Below the pieces are notes generated by a model. The model was not told the DNA's origin, searched no databases, and worked only from the letters and a program-made list of their open reading frames with translations. A stretch of DNA of 41,931 nt, taken from assembly GCF_000955805.1 (NCBI RefSeq), contig NZ_JYOA01000001.1, positions 5,456-47,386 on the forward strand, given 5' to 3'. Position numbers and translations under genes: made by a program. Below are positions 1-8,131 of this stretch, piece by piece; position 1 is the first letter of the stretch; every line of letters starts with the position of its first letter. This DNA is from Pseudomonas sp. 21 (GTDB lineage Bacteria; Pseudomonadota; Gammaproteobacteria; Pseudomonadales; Pseudomonadaceae).

Positions 1-66
1 TGCTCGCGAACCGCCCAAGGTTGATGTAACCGGCCAACATTGTTCGCGAGCAAGCTCGCTCCTACA
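1..66. repeat. REP element pair, cut by window start
   Basis: The window opens with the inner end of one REP arm (TGCTCGCGAA at 1-10). A complete opposite arm follows at 43-66, reading TTCGCGAGCAAGCTCGCTCC then TACA. The same arm recurs near 5557, 31862, 31917 and 41868, so it is a dispersed Pseudomonas-type REP doublet that can fold as a hairpin. No coding content is seen. Confidence 0.85.
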
Positions 67-135
67 AAAGGCCCGCCTCCCTGAGGGAGTAGTCCAGGCC
101 GGCTGACGCCTAGCTTGCACCCTGCACCGTACAGT

Positions 136-169
136 CCCCTCTCCCTCTGGGAGAGGGCTAGGGTGAGGG
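136..169. repeat. Dispersed hairpin repeat (CCCTCTCCC-TCT-GGGAGAGGG)
   Basis: A perfect 9-base inverted repeat (137-145 with 149-157, loop TCT) is followed by the tail CTAGGGTGAGGG. I recognise this as a widespread intergenic repeat of gammaproteobacterial genomes. It is a different class from the REP beside it. Confidence 0.7.
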
Positions 170-227
170 CAAGCCCCGCGCAGGACTTTCACCGCAGTAC
201 GGCGGCAACAGTGCCATACGCCAAACC

Positions 228-262
228 GGCGGATAACCCGTTCCGGGTTATTCGCCCTACGA
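228..262. repeat. Third repeat class: imperfect hairpin next to the merR-like 3' end
   Basis: GGCGGATAACCCG (228-240) pairs with CGGGTTATTCGCC (244-256) with one mismatch, followed by CTACGA. It resembles the GGCGGATAAC...CCTACG intergenic repeats of P. aeruginosa-group genomes. It lies 13 bases beyond the stop codon of the minus-strand MerR gene and could act as its transcript end. Confidence 0.55.
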
Positions 263-274
263 AAACGCCACCAA

Positions 275-706
275 TCAGGCCTTCCCCTTTTTCAACCGCC
301 CCCGCTCCTTCTTGCCCTCCAGCGCACTGGCAGCCGCCGCCTTCACCAGCCGCTGGAAAGTCGGGCACTCCGCGTGGCTGGGCGCCGGGCATGCTGCCGC
401 ATGGCGCAGTCCGCGACTCATTGCCCGCAGGCGCCTGATCGTGGCATCCAGCTCATCCGCCTTGGCCGCCAGCATCTGCCGGTCGATATTCGCCCCGCCG
501 TCGCCGGCGAACATCGAGCGGATATCCTCCAGGCTGAACCCCGCCGATTGCCCGAGTGTGATCAACGCCAGCTGATCGAGAATCTGCGGCGCGAACTGAC
601 GGCGCGCGCCGGGCTTGGCGAGCGATACGATCAGTCCCTTCTCCTCGTAGAAACGCAGGGTCGATGCCGGCACGCCAGAACGCCTGGCCACGTCAGCGAT
701 ATCCAT
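275..706 (-). CDS. MerR-family transcriptional regulator
   Basis: The protein has 143 residues with the MerR winged-helix signature at its N-terminus (MDIADVARRSGVPASTLRFYEEKGL, residues 1-25) and a helical dimerisation region around 75-102. A C-terminal segment, CPAPSHAECPTF, holds Cys106, His111 and Cys114 and could bind metal or sense thiol or redox state. The start at 706 begins the MerR fold exactly. A longer reading to 832 would run through the divergent promoter and is rejected. The gene diverges from a flavodoxin-fold reductase, and the intergenic region holds a 19-bp-spacer promoter of the MerR type. It therefore probably activates that reductase operon. The inducer is unknown. Confidence 0.9.
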   Translation of the reverse strand: MDIADVARRSGVPASTLRFYEEKGLIVSLAKPGARRQFAPQILDQLALITLGQSAGFSLEDIRSMFAGDGGANIDRQMLAAKADELDATIRRLRAMSRGLRHAAACPAPSHAECPTFQRLVKAAAASALEGKKERGRLKKGKA

Positions 707-716
707 GGAACACCTC

Positions 717-747
717 TTGACCTCAAGTTCGCTTGAACTTGTAGGTT
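717..747 (+). promoter_or_regulatory. MerR-type elongated promoter with dyad operator
   Basis: TTGACC (-35, 717-722) and TAGGTT (-10, 742-747) are separated by 19 bp. Inside the spacer lies the inverted repeat TCAAG-TTCG-CTTGA (723-736). A 19-20 bp spacer with a centred dyad is the hallmark of promoters activated by MerR-family proteins through DNA untwisting. The half-sites resemble the SoxR box (CCTCAAG...CTTGAGG). It reads towards the flavodoxin-fold gene starting at 816. Confidence 0.65.
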
Positions 748-815
748 CACGCCAAAGCCCTTGCCGGTCAACCCGGAAGCGGCCTTTGACCTTGCGTGAG
801 AAACAGGAGAACCCC

Positions 816-1406
816 ATGAAAAGCATCGCCATCGTCTACCACAGCGCCAGCGGCCGTACCGAGCGCATTGCCCAGACCATCGCCAGCGGCGCTCGGCGGG
901 TGCCCGGCTGCGAAGTGCACCTGCTCCAGGCCCAGGAGTTGATCGAACGGCCGCAAGCGCTGCTCGCCTACCACGGCCTGATCCTCGGCTCGCCGACTTA
1001 CCTGGGCGGCGTCTCGGCACCGCTCAAAGCCCTGATGGATGCCACCGGCCCCTTGTGGCGCCAGCAGAAGCTGCACGGCCGCCTTGCCGCCGGCTTCACC
1101 GTCTCGGCGCTGCCGGCCGGCGACAAGCAATCGACGCTGATCTCGCTGTTCACGTTCTGCATGCAGCACGGGATGCTCTGGGCGGGCAACCCGATCCTCC
1201 CCGAACAGCACCAGGGCGTGCCCGTCGCGGAAGCTGCCAACCGCCTCGGCTCCTGGTCCGGGCTGATGGCCCAGGCCGACAAGACCGCCGCGGACTTCTG
1301 CCCCGGCGACCTGAAGACCGCGCTCATGTTCGGCCAGCATTTCGCCGACACCCTCGGCCGTCTTCAGCAGCCGCAGTTCGAGCCCGCGCGGGAGGTCCGC
1401 GCATGA
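816..1406 (+). CDS. Flavodoxin-fold NAD(P)H-dependent FMN reductase / quinone reductase-like protein
   Basis: The protein has 196 residues. The N-terminal flavodoxin phosphate-binding loop is seen in IVYHSASGRTERIAQ (residues 5-19), and the FMN-ring loop in GSPTYLGGVSAPLKALMD, as in WrbA-like and NADPH-dependent FMN reductases. It is probably a cytoplasmic FMN enzyme reducing quinones or similar electrophiles. A CAGGAGA ribosome site precedes the ATG. The stop overlaps the start of the next gene (ATGA), so the two are translationally coupled. The MerR-type promoter upstream suggests induction by a redox-active or electrophilic compound. The exact substrate cannot be read from sequence. Confidence 0.85.
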   Translation: MKSIAIVYHSASGRTERIAQTIASGARRVPGCEVHLLQAQELIERPQALLAYHGLILGSPTYLGGVSAPLKALMDATGPLWRQQKLHGRLAAGFTVSALPAGDKQSTLISLFTFCMQHGMLWAGNPILPEQHQGVPVAEAANRLGSWSGLMAQADKTAADFCPGDLKTALMFGQHFADTLGRLQQPQFEPAREVRA

Positions 1407-1627
1407 TCCCGCGCCGTTACGCCCCGCTGCTGTTCGCGCTGATCCTGTCCGGCGTGATGACCCTGCTGGTCTCCGGCCTTTCCACCGGGCGGGCCATCGG
1501 CCTGGCACCCGACTTCGCCCGGCTCTGGCTGGGCGCGTGGCTCGCCAGCTGGAGCATCGCCTTCCCGCTGGTGCTGGTCATCGCCCCACTGACCCGCCGC
1601 CTCGTGGAGAAGCTGGTTCGCGCGTAG
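1403..1627 (+). CDS. Small two-helix membrane protein, DUF2798-like
   Basis: The product has 74 residues with two hydrophobic helices (about 8-26 and 40-62) separated by a short loop, and ends in basic residues. It resembles DUF2798 proteins, whose function is unknown. The ATG overlaps the TGA of the flavodoxin-fold gene, and a GGAGG site (1391-1395) lies inside that gene, so both form one MerR-controlled operon. A membrane partner or transporter accessory role for the reductase is only a guess. Confidence 0.8.
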   Translation: MIPRRYAPLLFALILSGVMTLLVSGLSTGRAIGLAPDFARLWLGAWLASWSIAFPLVLVIAPLTRRLVEKLVRA

Positions 1628-1776
1628 GAGCGGGCTCCGCCCGCGATGTGCTGTCGGTCCCTCCGTGAATGAGCCAGGCGCGTGGACCAACCAATCGCGG
1701 ACGGAGTCCGCTCCCGCGAAACCTGATACCCGGGCAGGAGCGGACTCCGTCCGCCGCCCGCCAGCAGAGGTGTATC
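1625..1776. repeat. Cluster of REP-like repeats of a second sequence type
   Basis: Three related GC-rich units occur here: GTAGGAGCGGGCTCCGCCCG (1624-1643), one around TCGCGGACGGAGTCCGCTCC (about 1695-1714), and GGAGCGGACTCCGTCCGC (about 1737-1754). Each is internally palindromic around GGAGTCC or GGACTCC. The first overlaps the stop codon of the small membrane-protein gene. They resemble the GGAGCGG...CCGCTCC REP family, different from the TTCGCGAGC type elsewhere in the window. Confidence 0.6.
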
Positions 1777-1789
1777 GGGGTGTAGCGCC

Positions 1790-2206
1790 TTACTCGCGAA
1801 TCCCGTCGGTGAACCGGCAGAAGCCGTCACGCACCGCGCCTTCGGTGGTGTACATCCCCCCCAGGGTAACGAAGACATAGCTGACCTTCGAACCCGAGCC
1901 GGCCTTTTCCACCACGACGTTCAGCGGTGCGTTTCGGCTGCTCAGGATCACGCCCTGGTAGGCGGAGATGGTGCCGCTCTTCTCGTCGGCGTTCTGGATG
2001 GTGAAGCCTTCCTTCACCAGCGTCTTCTGCGCCCGGTCGAATACCTTGGACACAGGCATGTCCAGCTGGACGTTGGACGTGAAGGTCTTGCCGGCGATGA
2101 AGCCGCCTTCGGTGTTGAAGTTGTCTTCGCACTGGTTGCCGGTCTTCTGGTGCGCACAGCCCTGCAACAGGGCGGCAGCGAGCAGAATCGTCGTGACTCG
2201 TCGCAT
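1790..2206 (-). CDS. Small lipoprotein of unknown function
   Basis: The product has about 138 residues, beginning with a basic n-region, a hydrophobic stretch and a lipobox LLQGC at Cys17, so it is probably lipidated and anchored in the outer membrane. The mature part (VFDRAQKTLVKEGFTIQNADEKSGTI) resembles small envelope lipoproteins that ride with sensory or structural envelope systems, but I do not recognise the family. AAGGA (2213-2217) is 6 bases from the ATG at 2206. An adjacent in-frame ATG at 2209 is possible but closer to the ribosome site. It appears monocistronic. Confidence 0.8.
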   Translation of the reverse strand: MRRVTTILLAAALLQGCAHQKTGNQCEDNFNTEGGFIAGKTFTSNVQLDMPVSKVFDRAQKTLVKEGFTIQNADEKSGTISAYQGVILSSRNAPLNVVVEKAGSGSKVSYVFVTLGGMYTTEGAVRDGFCRFTDGIRE

Positions 2207-2479
2207 CATCGTTCCTTGATCTCGTGGGGCCGCCATCCCTGCGGGTCTACAGCGGCGAAGGGGTTTTATAAGCCGAGGGCACAGGCCCTGACCAGACTTT
2301 TCCTCGCCCGGTGAGACAGCCAGCACGCAGGAAATAGCCCCTCACTCTCTCAAGCACGGGCTTTCACGCCGTTCGTCCCGGAGTATCGCCGAGGTATTCC
2401 GGGCCTGCCTGCGCAGCGCCCGGACACTCGTGGAGCGAAGCCTGCCCATCGCCATGGACCGGGAGGCTTCGGGCCTCAC

Positions 2480-3730
2480 TTACCAGATCGGCAAGGTGTA
2501 GCTGACGATGAAGCGGGTCTCGTCCATGTCATTGCCGAAGCTGCTGCGGAAGGTGCTGTTGCGCAGCTTGAAGCCGACATTCTTCAGCGGGCCGCTCTGT
2601 ACCAGGTAGCCGACGTCGGTGTCGCGCTCCCATTCCTTGCCGTCGCCCTGGCCGTTCAGCAGGTCGATATTGTCGCCGCGCAGGTAGCGGGTCATCAGGC
2701 TCAGGCCGGGCAGCCCGTAGGAGGCGAAGTTGAAGTCGTAGCGCAGTTGCCAGGAGCGTTCGTCCTTGTTGGCGAAGTCGCCGATCTGCACGTAGTTGAC
2801 CAGGTACGGGTCGGTGCCGGACAGGTAGGCGAAGCCGGTGTCGCCGGACATGCTCTGCAGGCCCAGGCCGAACGCCTGGTTGCCCAGCTTGTAGGTGAAC
2901 ATGGCGTTGAGCGCGCGGTTGTCGACGTTGCTGCCGCCATCGTCGGTGGAGCGCGCCCAGCGGATGTCGGACTTCAGCGACTGGCCCTCGGCAATCGGCA
3001 GCGTGTGCACCAGGCTCACGTAGTGCTGGCGATAGAGGTCTTCGAGGTTGGCGTAGTGGTAGCTGGTGCTCAGCTGGCTGTTCCAGCGGTAAGTGCCACC
3101 GGCGATGTTGAAGCGGTCGCTGGTGAGGTGGCTGCCGGTGACGATGTTGCGCTTGTTGCCGCGGGTCATCGACAGGTCTTCGTTGTTGGACGAATCGCGC
3201 TGCTTCACCTCGCGCAGCTGGCCGAGCTGCAGGTCGAGGTCGTCGAGCTCCTTGGACTCCACCAGCGCGCCCTGGAAGGTCTGCGGCAGCAGGCGGGTGT
3301 CGTTGTACTGCACCACCGGCAGCTTGGGCAGCAAGGTGCCGACCTTCAGCGTGCTTTTGGAAGCGCGCAGCTTGGCGGTGAGACCGAGGTCGCTGTAGTC
3401 GTCGGCCGCGCGCTTGTCGCTGGCCGAGTACGGCAGCAGGCCGGAGCCGGAGCGGTCCGGGCTGGAATCCAGCTTCAGGCCCAGCAGGCCCAGGGCATCG
3501 ACGCCCACGCCAACGGTGCCCTCGGTGTAGCCCGACTCGTAGCGCAGCAGGAAGCCCTGGGCCCACTCTTCGGATTTGGACTGCGCGGCACCGCTCTGGC
3601 GGTAGTCGCGGTTGAAGTAGAAGTTGCGTGCTTCGATGCTGGCCTTGCTGTCGGCGAGGAAATCCGCATGGGCGAACGAGGGCAGCAGCGCCAGTCCGGA
3701 GACCAGCACAGGGGTACGACGATTTTTCAT
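2480..3730 (-). CDS. OprD-family outer-membrane porin
   Basis: The protein has 416 residues with a signal peptide ending FAHA at about residue 22, followed by [20 protein letters not shown], the conserved opening of OprD/Occ porins. Alternating beta-strand patterns and the C-terminal YTLPIW ending (aromatic final residue) fit an 18-strand substrate-specific channel. Family members take up basic amino acids (OccD) or carboxylates and aromatic acids (OccK). The gene follows etfA by 79 bases on the same strand and lies at the distal end of the beta-oxidation gene block, which suggests it admits the acid that block degrades. DcaP in the Acinetobacter dicarboxylate cluster plays the same positional role from an unrelated porin family. 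Confidence 0.92.
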   Translation of the reverse strand: MKNRRTPVLVSGLALLPSFAHADFLADSKASIEARNFYFNRDYRQSGAAQSKSEEWAQGFLLRYESGYTEGTVGVGVDALGLLGLKLDSSPDRSGSGLLPYSASDKRAADDYSDLGLTAKLRASKSTLKVGTLLPKLPVVQYNDTRLLPQTFQGALVESKELDDLDLQLGQLREVKQRDSSNNEDLSMTRGNKRNIVTGSHLTSDRFNIAGGTYRWNSQLSTSYHYANLEDLYRQHYVSLVHTLPIAEGQSLKSDIRWARSTDDGGSNVDNRALNAMFTYKLGNQAFGLGLQSMSGDTGFAYLSGTDPYLVNYVQIGDFANKDERSWQLRYDFNFASYGLPGLSLMTRYLRGDNIDLLNGQGDGKEWERDTDVGYLVQSGPLKNVGFKLRNSTFRSSFGNDMDETRFIVSYTLPIW

Positions 3731-3809
3731 TGTTCTTGTTTCTTTCTACTGGGGTGTTGGCAAAACGCCGGGCCGATGACAGCTGGCCCGGCCGGGGGAA
3801 TGAGCAGGA

Positions 3810-4754
3810 TCAGAGGGTCTTTTCCAGCTCCGGTACGGCTTCGAACAGGTCGGCAACCAGGCCGTAGTCGGCGACCTGGAAGATCGGCGCCTCTTCGTCC
3901 TTGTTGATCGCAACGATCACTTTCGAATCCTTCATGCCCGCCAGGTGCTGGATGGCGCCGGAGATGCCGACGGCCACGTACAGCTGCGGAGCAACGATCT
4001 TGCCGGTCTGGCCGACTTGCATGTCGTTCGGCACGAAGCCGGCGTCAACGGCAGCGCGGGAAGCGCCGACGGCAGCGCCCAGCTTGTCAGCCAGGGAGTA
4101 GAGGATGCTGAAGTTGTCGCCATTGCCCATGCCACGGCCGCCGGAAACGACGATCTTGGCAGCGGTCAGTTCCGGACGGTCGGACTTGGCCAGCTCTTCG
4201 CCAACGAAGGCGGACTTGCCAGCGTCAGCCGGGCCGGAAACAGCTTCAACAGCGGCGGAACCACCTTCGGCTGCAACGGCGTCGAAACCGGTGCCACGTA
4301 CGGTGATGACCTTGACGGCAGCCGAGGACTGCACGGTAGCGATGGCGTTACCGGCGTAGATCGGACGCTTGAAGGTGTCGGCGCTGACCACTTCGATGAT
4401 CTCGGAGATCTGGTCGACGTCCAGCAGGGCGGCAACGCGCGGCAGGAAGTTCTTGCCGTTGGTGGTGGCGGCGGCCAGCACGTGGCTGTAGCCCTTGCCC
4501 CCCTCTCCGTTCACAAGAGCAGCGATCAGCGGAGCAACGTTCTCCGGCAGCTGATGAGCGTAAGCGGCGTTGTCGGCGACCAGCACCTTGGAAACACCGG
4601 CGATCCTGGCAGCGGCTTCGGCTACGCCAGCGACATTCTGGCCAGCGACCAGCACGACGATGTCGCCGCCAATTTTCTGCGCGGCGGCAACGGTATTCAG
4701 CGTCGCAGCACCCAGCGCGCCATTCGAATGTTCTGCAACAACCAGCACAGTCAT
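3810..4754 (-). CDS. etfA: Electron transfer flavoprotein alpha subunit
   Basis: The protein has 314 residues, slightly above the usual ~309. The C-terminal FAD domain signature is clear: SGGRGMG around residue 205, then [24 protein letters not shown], then the [16 protein letters not shown] ending. With EtfB it carries electrons from acyl-CoA dehydrogenases to ETF:quinone oxidoreductase in the inner membrane. The gene overlaps etfB by one base. Pseudomonads normally have a housekeeping etfBA elsewhere, so this may be a second copy dedicated to the acyl-CoA dehydrogenase of the cluster. That needs a genome-wide check. Confidence 0.96.
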   Translation of the reverse strand: MTVLVVAEHSNGALGAATLNTVAAAQKIGGDIVVLVAGQNVAGVAEAAARIAGVSKVLVADNAAYAHQLPENVAPLIAALVNGEGGKGYSHVLAAATTNGKNFLPRVAALLDVDQISEIIEVVSADTFKRPIYAGNAIATVQSSAAVKVITVRGTGFDAVAAEGGSAAVEAVSGPADAGKSAFVGEELAKSDRPELTAAKIVVSGGRGMGNGDNFSILYSLADKLGAAVGASRAAVDAGFVPNDMQVGQTGKIVAPQLYVAVGISGAIQHLAGMKDSKVIVAINKDEEAPIFQVADYGLVADLFEAVPELEKTL

Positions 4755-5503
4755 CAGATCACCTTCGCTTCGTTCTTCAGTTTCTCGACCAGTTCGGCCA
4801 CCGATTTCACCTTGATGCCGGCGCTGCGCGCGGCAGGCGCTTCGACCTTGAGGGTCTTCACGGTCGAGGCCGTGGAGACACCCAGCGCGTCAGGGGGGAG
4901 GAATTCCAGCGGCTTCTTCTTCGCCTTCATGATGTTCGGCAGCGACGCGTAGCGCGGCTCGTTCAGGCGCAGGTCGGTGGTGACGATTGCCGGCAGGTTC
5001 AGGGCAACGGTCTGCAGGCCGCCGTCGATTTCACGGGTGACGTTGACCTTGTCGCCAGCGACTTCCACCCTGGAGGCGAAGGTGCCCTGGGCGTAGCCGG
5101 TCAGCGCCGCCAGCATCTGGCCGGTCTGGTTGTTGTCGCTGTCGATGGCCTGCTTGCCGAGGATGACCAGCTGCGGCTGCTCCTTGTCGACAATGGCTTT
5201 CAGCGCTTTCGCCACAGCGAGGGAGTTCAGCTCGTCATTGCTTTCGACCAGCACCGCGCGGTCGGCGCCGAGCGCCAAAGCCGTACGCAGTTGCTCCTGC
5301 GCGCCACTGGGGCCGACCGAGACCACCACGATCTCGCTGGCAACGCCTTTCTCTTTCAGGCGAACGGCCTCTTCCACGGCGATTTCGCAGAAGGGGTTCA
5401 TGGACATCTTGACGTTGGCGAGATCGACGCCGGAGTTGTCCGCCTTGACGCGGACCTTGACGTTGTAATCGACCACGCGTTTTACCGCGACCAGTACTTT
5501 CAT
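4754..5503 (-). CDS. etfB: Electron transfer flavoprotein beta subunit
   Basis: The protein has 249 residues, full length. It begins [20 protein letters not shown] and contains [19 protein letters not shown] and the AMP-binding stretch [23 protein letters not shown], all typical of bacterial EtfB. It pairs with EtfA to form the FAD- and AMP-containing heterodimer. An AAGGAAACAACTG sequence precedes the ATG. A REP doublet lies between this gene and the upstream CoA-transferase gene, so co-transcription with the beta-oxidation genes may be attenuated or a separate promoter may lie at 5504-5556. Confidence 0.96.
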   Translation of the reverse strand: MKVLVAVKRVVDYNVKVRVKADNSGVDLANVKMSMNPFCEIAVEEAVRLKEKGVASEIVVVSVGPSGAQEQLRTALALGADRAVLVESNDELNSLAVAKALKAIVDKEQPQLVILGKQAIDSDNNQTGQMLAALTGYAQGTFASRVEVAGDKVNVTREIDGGLQTVALNLPAIVTTDLRLNEPRYASLPNIMKAKKKPLEFLPPDALGVSTASTVKTLKVEAPAARSAGIKVKSVAELVEKLKNEAKVI

Positions 5504-5556
5504 CAGTTGTTTCCTTGGCTGACGCCGGTTTGCATCGGCGCTGCGGTTGGTTTGGG

Positions 5557-5634
5557 TTCGCGAGCAAGCTCGCTCCTACAGGTCCAGGCTTGCGCCGGTG
5601 AGCTTTTTTGTAGGGGCGAGCTTGCTCGCGAACG
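5557..5634. repeat. REP inverted pair inside the gene block
   Basis: A forward arm (TTCGCGAGCAAGCTCGCTCC and TACA, 5557-5580) faces a reverse arm (GTAGGGGCGAGCTTGCTCGCG, 5610-5630) across 29 bases. The two arms could form a long hairpin in the transcript. The pair sits 3 bases beyond the CoA-transferase stop and about 54 bases before the etfB start, where it could stabilise the upstream mRNA or set unequal expression of the two halves. Confidence 0.85.
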
Positions 5635-5637
5635 GAC

Positions 5638-6876
5638 TCATGCCTTACCGAGTTGCTCGATCACACCCTCGGCCTTCAACTGCGCCAGGCGCGCGTCATC
5701 GATCCCCAGACGGCGCTTGAGCACCTCGTCGGTGTGCTCGCCGAGCATGGGCGCCGGGCGCTGGTATTCCACCGGCGTCTCGGACAATTTCAGCGGGCTG
5801 CCGACCATGCGGAACGCCGGGTTCTGCGCGTGGGGAATCTCCACCAGCATGTCGCGGGCGACCACCTGCGGCTCATCCAGTGCGCGGCCGATATCGTTGA
5901 TCACCCCGACCGGCACCTTCATCGCATGGATGCGCTTCACCCAGTTGTCGGCGGTGTCGCCCTGGAAGTGCTCGGCCAGCTTGCCGACGATGATGTCGCG
6001 GTTGCGCACGCGGTCGGCGTTGCGGGTGAAGCGCGGATCCTTCGGCAATTCGGGCAGGCCGATGGCATCGCACAGCGAGACGAACTGGCTGTCGTTGCCG
6101 CAGGCGATGATGAAGTCCATGTCCTGCGCGCTGAACACCTGGTACGGCACGATGTTGACGTGGGCGTTGCCCTGGCGGCCCGGCGAGCGGCCGGTGGCGA
6201 GGTAGTTCTGGCTCTGGTTGCCGAGCATGGCGACCTGCACGTCGAGCAGCGCCATGTCGCAGTGCTGGCCGCGGCCGGTCTTCTCACGGGCCAGCAGCGC
6301 GGCCTGGATGGCAACCACCGAGTACAGGCCGGTCATCACGTCCGACACGGCGACACCGACTTTCTGCGGGCCGGCGCCGGGCACGCCGTCCTTCTCGCCG
6401 GTGATGCTCATCAATCCGCCCATGCCCTGGATGATGAAGTCGTAGCCGGGCTCCTCGGCGCGCGGGCCGGTCTGGCCGAAGCCGGTGATGGAGCAGTAGA
6501 CCAGGCGCGGATTCACCTTCGACAGGCTGTCGTAGTCCAGCCCGTACTTGGCCAGCGAGCCGGCCTTGTAGTTCTCGATCAGCACATCGCATTCGCAGGC
6601 CAGGGCGCGCACCAACGCCTGCCCTTCTTCGGAGGCCAGGTTCAGCGCCACCGACAGCTTGTTGCGGTTGGTGGACTGGTAGTACGCCGCCTCGGAGCTG
6701 TCCGAACCATCGGCGGCTTTCATGTAGGGCGGGCCCCAGCCACGGGTGTCGTCACCCACGCCGGGCCGTTCGATCTTGATCACTTCCGCGCCCAGGTCGG
6801 CCAGCACCTGGCCGCACCAGGGGCCGGCCAGCACACGGCTGAGGTCGAGTACGCGGTATCCGCTCAAAGCACCCAT
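5638..6876 (-). CDS. Class III (CaiB/BaiF) acyl-CoA transferase, probable dicarboxylate CoA-transferase
   Basis: The protein has 412 residues, full length for family III. It opens MGALSGYRVLDLSRVLAGPW and carries DLGAEVIKIERP, ENYKAGSLAKYGLDY, SITGFGQTGP and TGRGQHCDMALLD. The likely catalytic Asp is D179 in VGVAVSDVMTG. From memory it resembles the pseudomonad transferase next to glutaryl-CoA dehydrogenase, which suggests succinyl-CoA:dicarboxylate CoA transfer. In context it would activate the substrate acid with CoA taken from succinyl-CoA, a product of the thiolase encoded 20 bases upstream. A GAGGAG ribosome site sets the start at 6876; the longer frame to 7107 runs back into the thiolase gene. 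Confidence 0.9.
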   Translation of the reverse strand: MGALSGYRVLDLSRVLAGPWCGQVLADLGAEVIKIERPGVGDDTRGWGPPYMKAADGSDSSEAAYYQSTNRNKLSVALNLASEEGQALVRALACECDVLIENYKAGSLAKYGLDYDSLSKVNPRLVYCSITGFGQTGPRAEEPGYDFIIQGMGGLMSITGEKDGVPGAGPQKVGVAVSDVMTGLYSVVAIQAALLAREKTGRGQHCDMALLDVQVAMLGNQSQNYLATGRSPGRQGNAHVNIVPYQVFSAQDMDFIIACGNDSQFVSLCDAIGLPELPKDPRFTRNADRVRNRDIIVGKLAEHFQGDTADNWVKRIHAMKVPVGVINDIGRALDEPQVVARDMLVEIPHAQNPAFRMVGSPLKLSETPVEYQRPAPMLGEHTDEVLKRRLGIDDARLAQLKAEGVIEQLGKA

Positions 6877-6896
6877 CTTCAACTCCTCACTGGCGC

Positions 6897-8099
6897 TCAG
6901 GCGCGCTCGATAACCATGGCGAGCCCCTGGCCCACGCCGATGCAAAGACTGATCACCGCATAGCGTTGACCGCTGCGCTGCAGTTGGCGCGCCACGCTCA
7001 GCGCCAGCCGCGCGCCGGAGGCGCCCAGCGGATGGCCGACGGCGATGGCGCCGCCATTGGGGTTGACCCGCGCATCGTCGAAATCGACACCCAGACCGTG
7101 CAGGCAACCGAGCACCTGGGAAGCGAAAGCCTCGTTGATCTCGATGATGTCCATGTCGGCCAGGGTCAGGTTGGCGCGGGCCAGCGCCTTGTTGATCGCC
7201 TCGACCGGGCCGACCCCCATGATGCGCGGCTCGACGCCGACGGCCGCCGCCGAAAGAATCCGCGCCAGCGGCTTGAGGCCGTGGCGCTCGCCCGCCTCTG
7301 CCGAACCGATCAGCAATGCGGCGGCGCCGTCGTTGACGCCGGAAGCGTTGCCCGCGGTGACCACGCCGCCTTCGGACAGCGGCTTGAGGCGCGCCAGTGC
7401 GGCTTCATCGGAAGACGGACGCGGATGCTCATCCTGCTCCACCACATTCGGCGGCGTCTTGCGCCCGGTGGGCACGCTGACCGGGAGGATTTCCCCGGCG
7501 AAGAAACCATCCTGGCGCGCGGCTTCGAAGCGCGCCTGGGAACGGGCGGCGAAACGGTCGGCCTGCTCGCGGCTGATGCCGAACTCGCGGGCGACGTTGT
7601 CGCCGGTCTCCGGCATGCTGTCGTTGCCGAACCCGGCAACGATCTTCGGGTTGGGGAAGCGCGCACCGATGGTGCTGTCGAATACGGTCAGGTCACGGCT
7701 GTAAGCCGCCTCGGCCTTGGCCATGACGAAGGGCGCGCGGGACATGCTTTCCACCCCGCCAGCGACGAACAGCTCGCCTTCGCCGCAGGTCACGGCACGC
7801 GCCGCATCGATCACGGCAGCCAGGCCGCTGGCGCACAGGCGGTTCACTGTCTGGCCCGGCACGGTCACCGGCAGGCCGGCCAGCAGCGCGGCATGGCGGG
7901 CGATATTGCGGCTGTCTTCCCCGGCCTGGTTGGTGTTGCCGAGGATCACGTCCTCGATGGCTTCACCCGGTACGTTATTGCGGGCCAGCAATTCGCGGAT
8001 CACCTGGGCGACCAGATCATCCGGGCGCACCGGCGCCAGGGCGCCGCCATGGCGACCGAAGGGGGTGCGCAGGCCGGCATAGATATAAGCATTGAGCAT
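6897..8099 (-). CDS. 3-oxoadipyl-CoA thiolase-like acetyl-CoA acyltransferase (PcaF/PaaJ type)
   Basis: The protein has 400 residues with the full thiolase set: nucleophile Cys89 (NRLCASG), His356 (GHPLGASGAR) and Cys386 (CIGVGQG). Several stretches match the beta-ketoadipyl-CoA thiolase subgroup rather than FadA or PhaA: NTNQAGEDSRNIAR, GGVESMSRAPFVMAKAE, STIGARFPNP, DSMPETGDNVA and VEQDEHPRP. It should cleave 3-oxoadipyl-CoA, or a close homologue, with CoA to succinyl-CoA and acetyl-CoA. AAGGAGATACC precedes the ATG at 8099. It lies 32 bases after the dehydrogenase gene and 20 before the CoA-transferase gene, in one operon. This subgroup assignment is the best clue to the pathway's substrate. 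Confidence 0.93.
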   Translation of the reverse strand: MLNAYIYAGLRTPFGRHGGALAPVRPDDLVAQVIRELLARNNVPGEAIEDVILGNTNQAGEDSRNIARHAALLAGLPVTVPGQTVNRLCASGLAAVIDAARAVTCGEGELFVAGGVESMSRAPFVMAKAEAAYSRDLTVFDSTIGARFPNPKIVAGFGNDSMPETGDNVAREFGISREQADRFAARSQARFEAARQDGFFAGEILPVSVPTGRKTPPNVVEQDEHPRPSSDEAALARLKPLSEGGVVTAGNASGVNDGAAALLIGSAEAGERHGLKPLARILSAAAVGVEPRIMGVGPVEAINKALARANLTLADMDIIEINEAFASQVLGCLHGLGVDFDDARVNPNGGAIAVGHPLGASGARLALSVARQLQRSGQRYAVISLCIGVGQGLAMVIERA

Positions 8100-8131
8100 C
8101 GGTATCTCCTTGAATCGGTAGGCGCCAGGCT

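Noticed and set aside
707-832. Extension of the MerR protein upstream of 706
   Set aside because: It would read through the divergent promoter and operator and adds residues foreign to the family.
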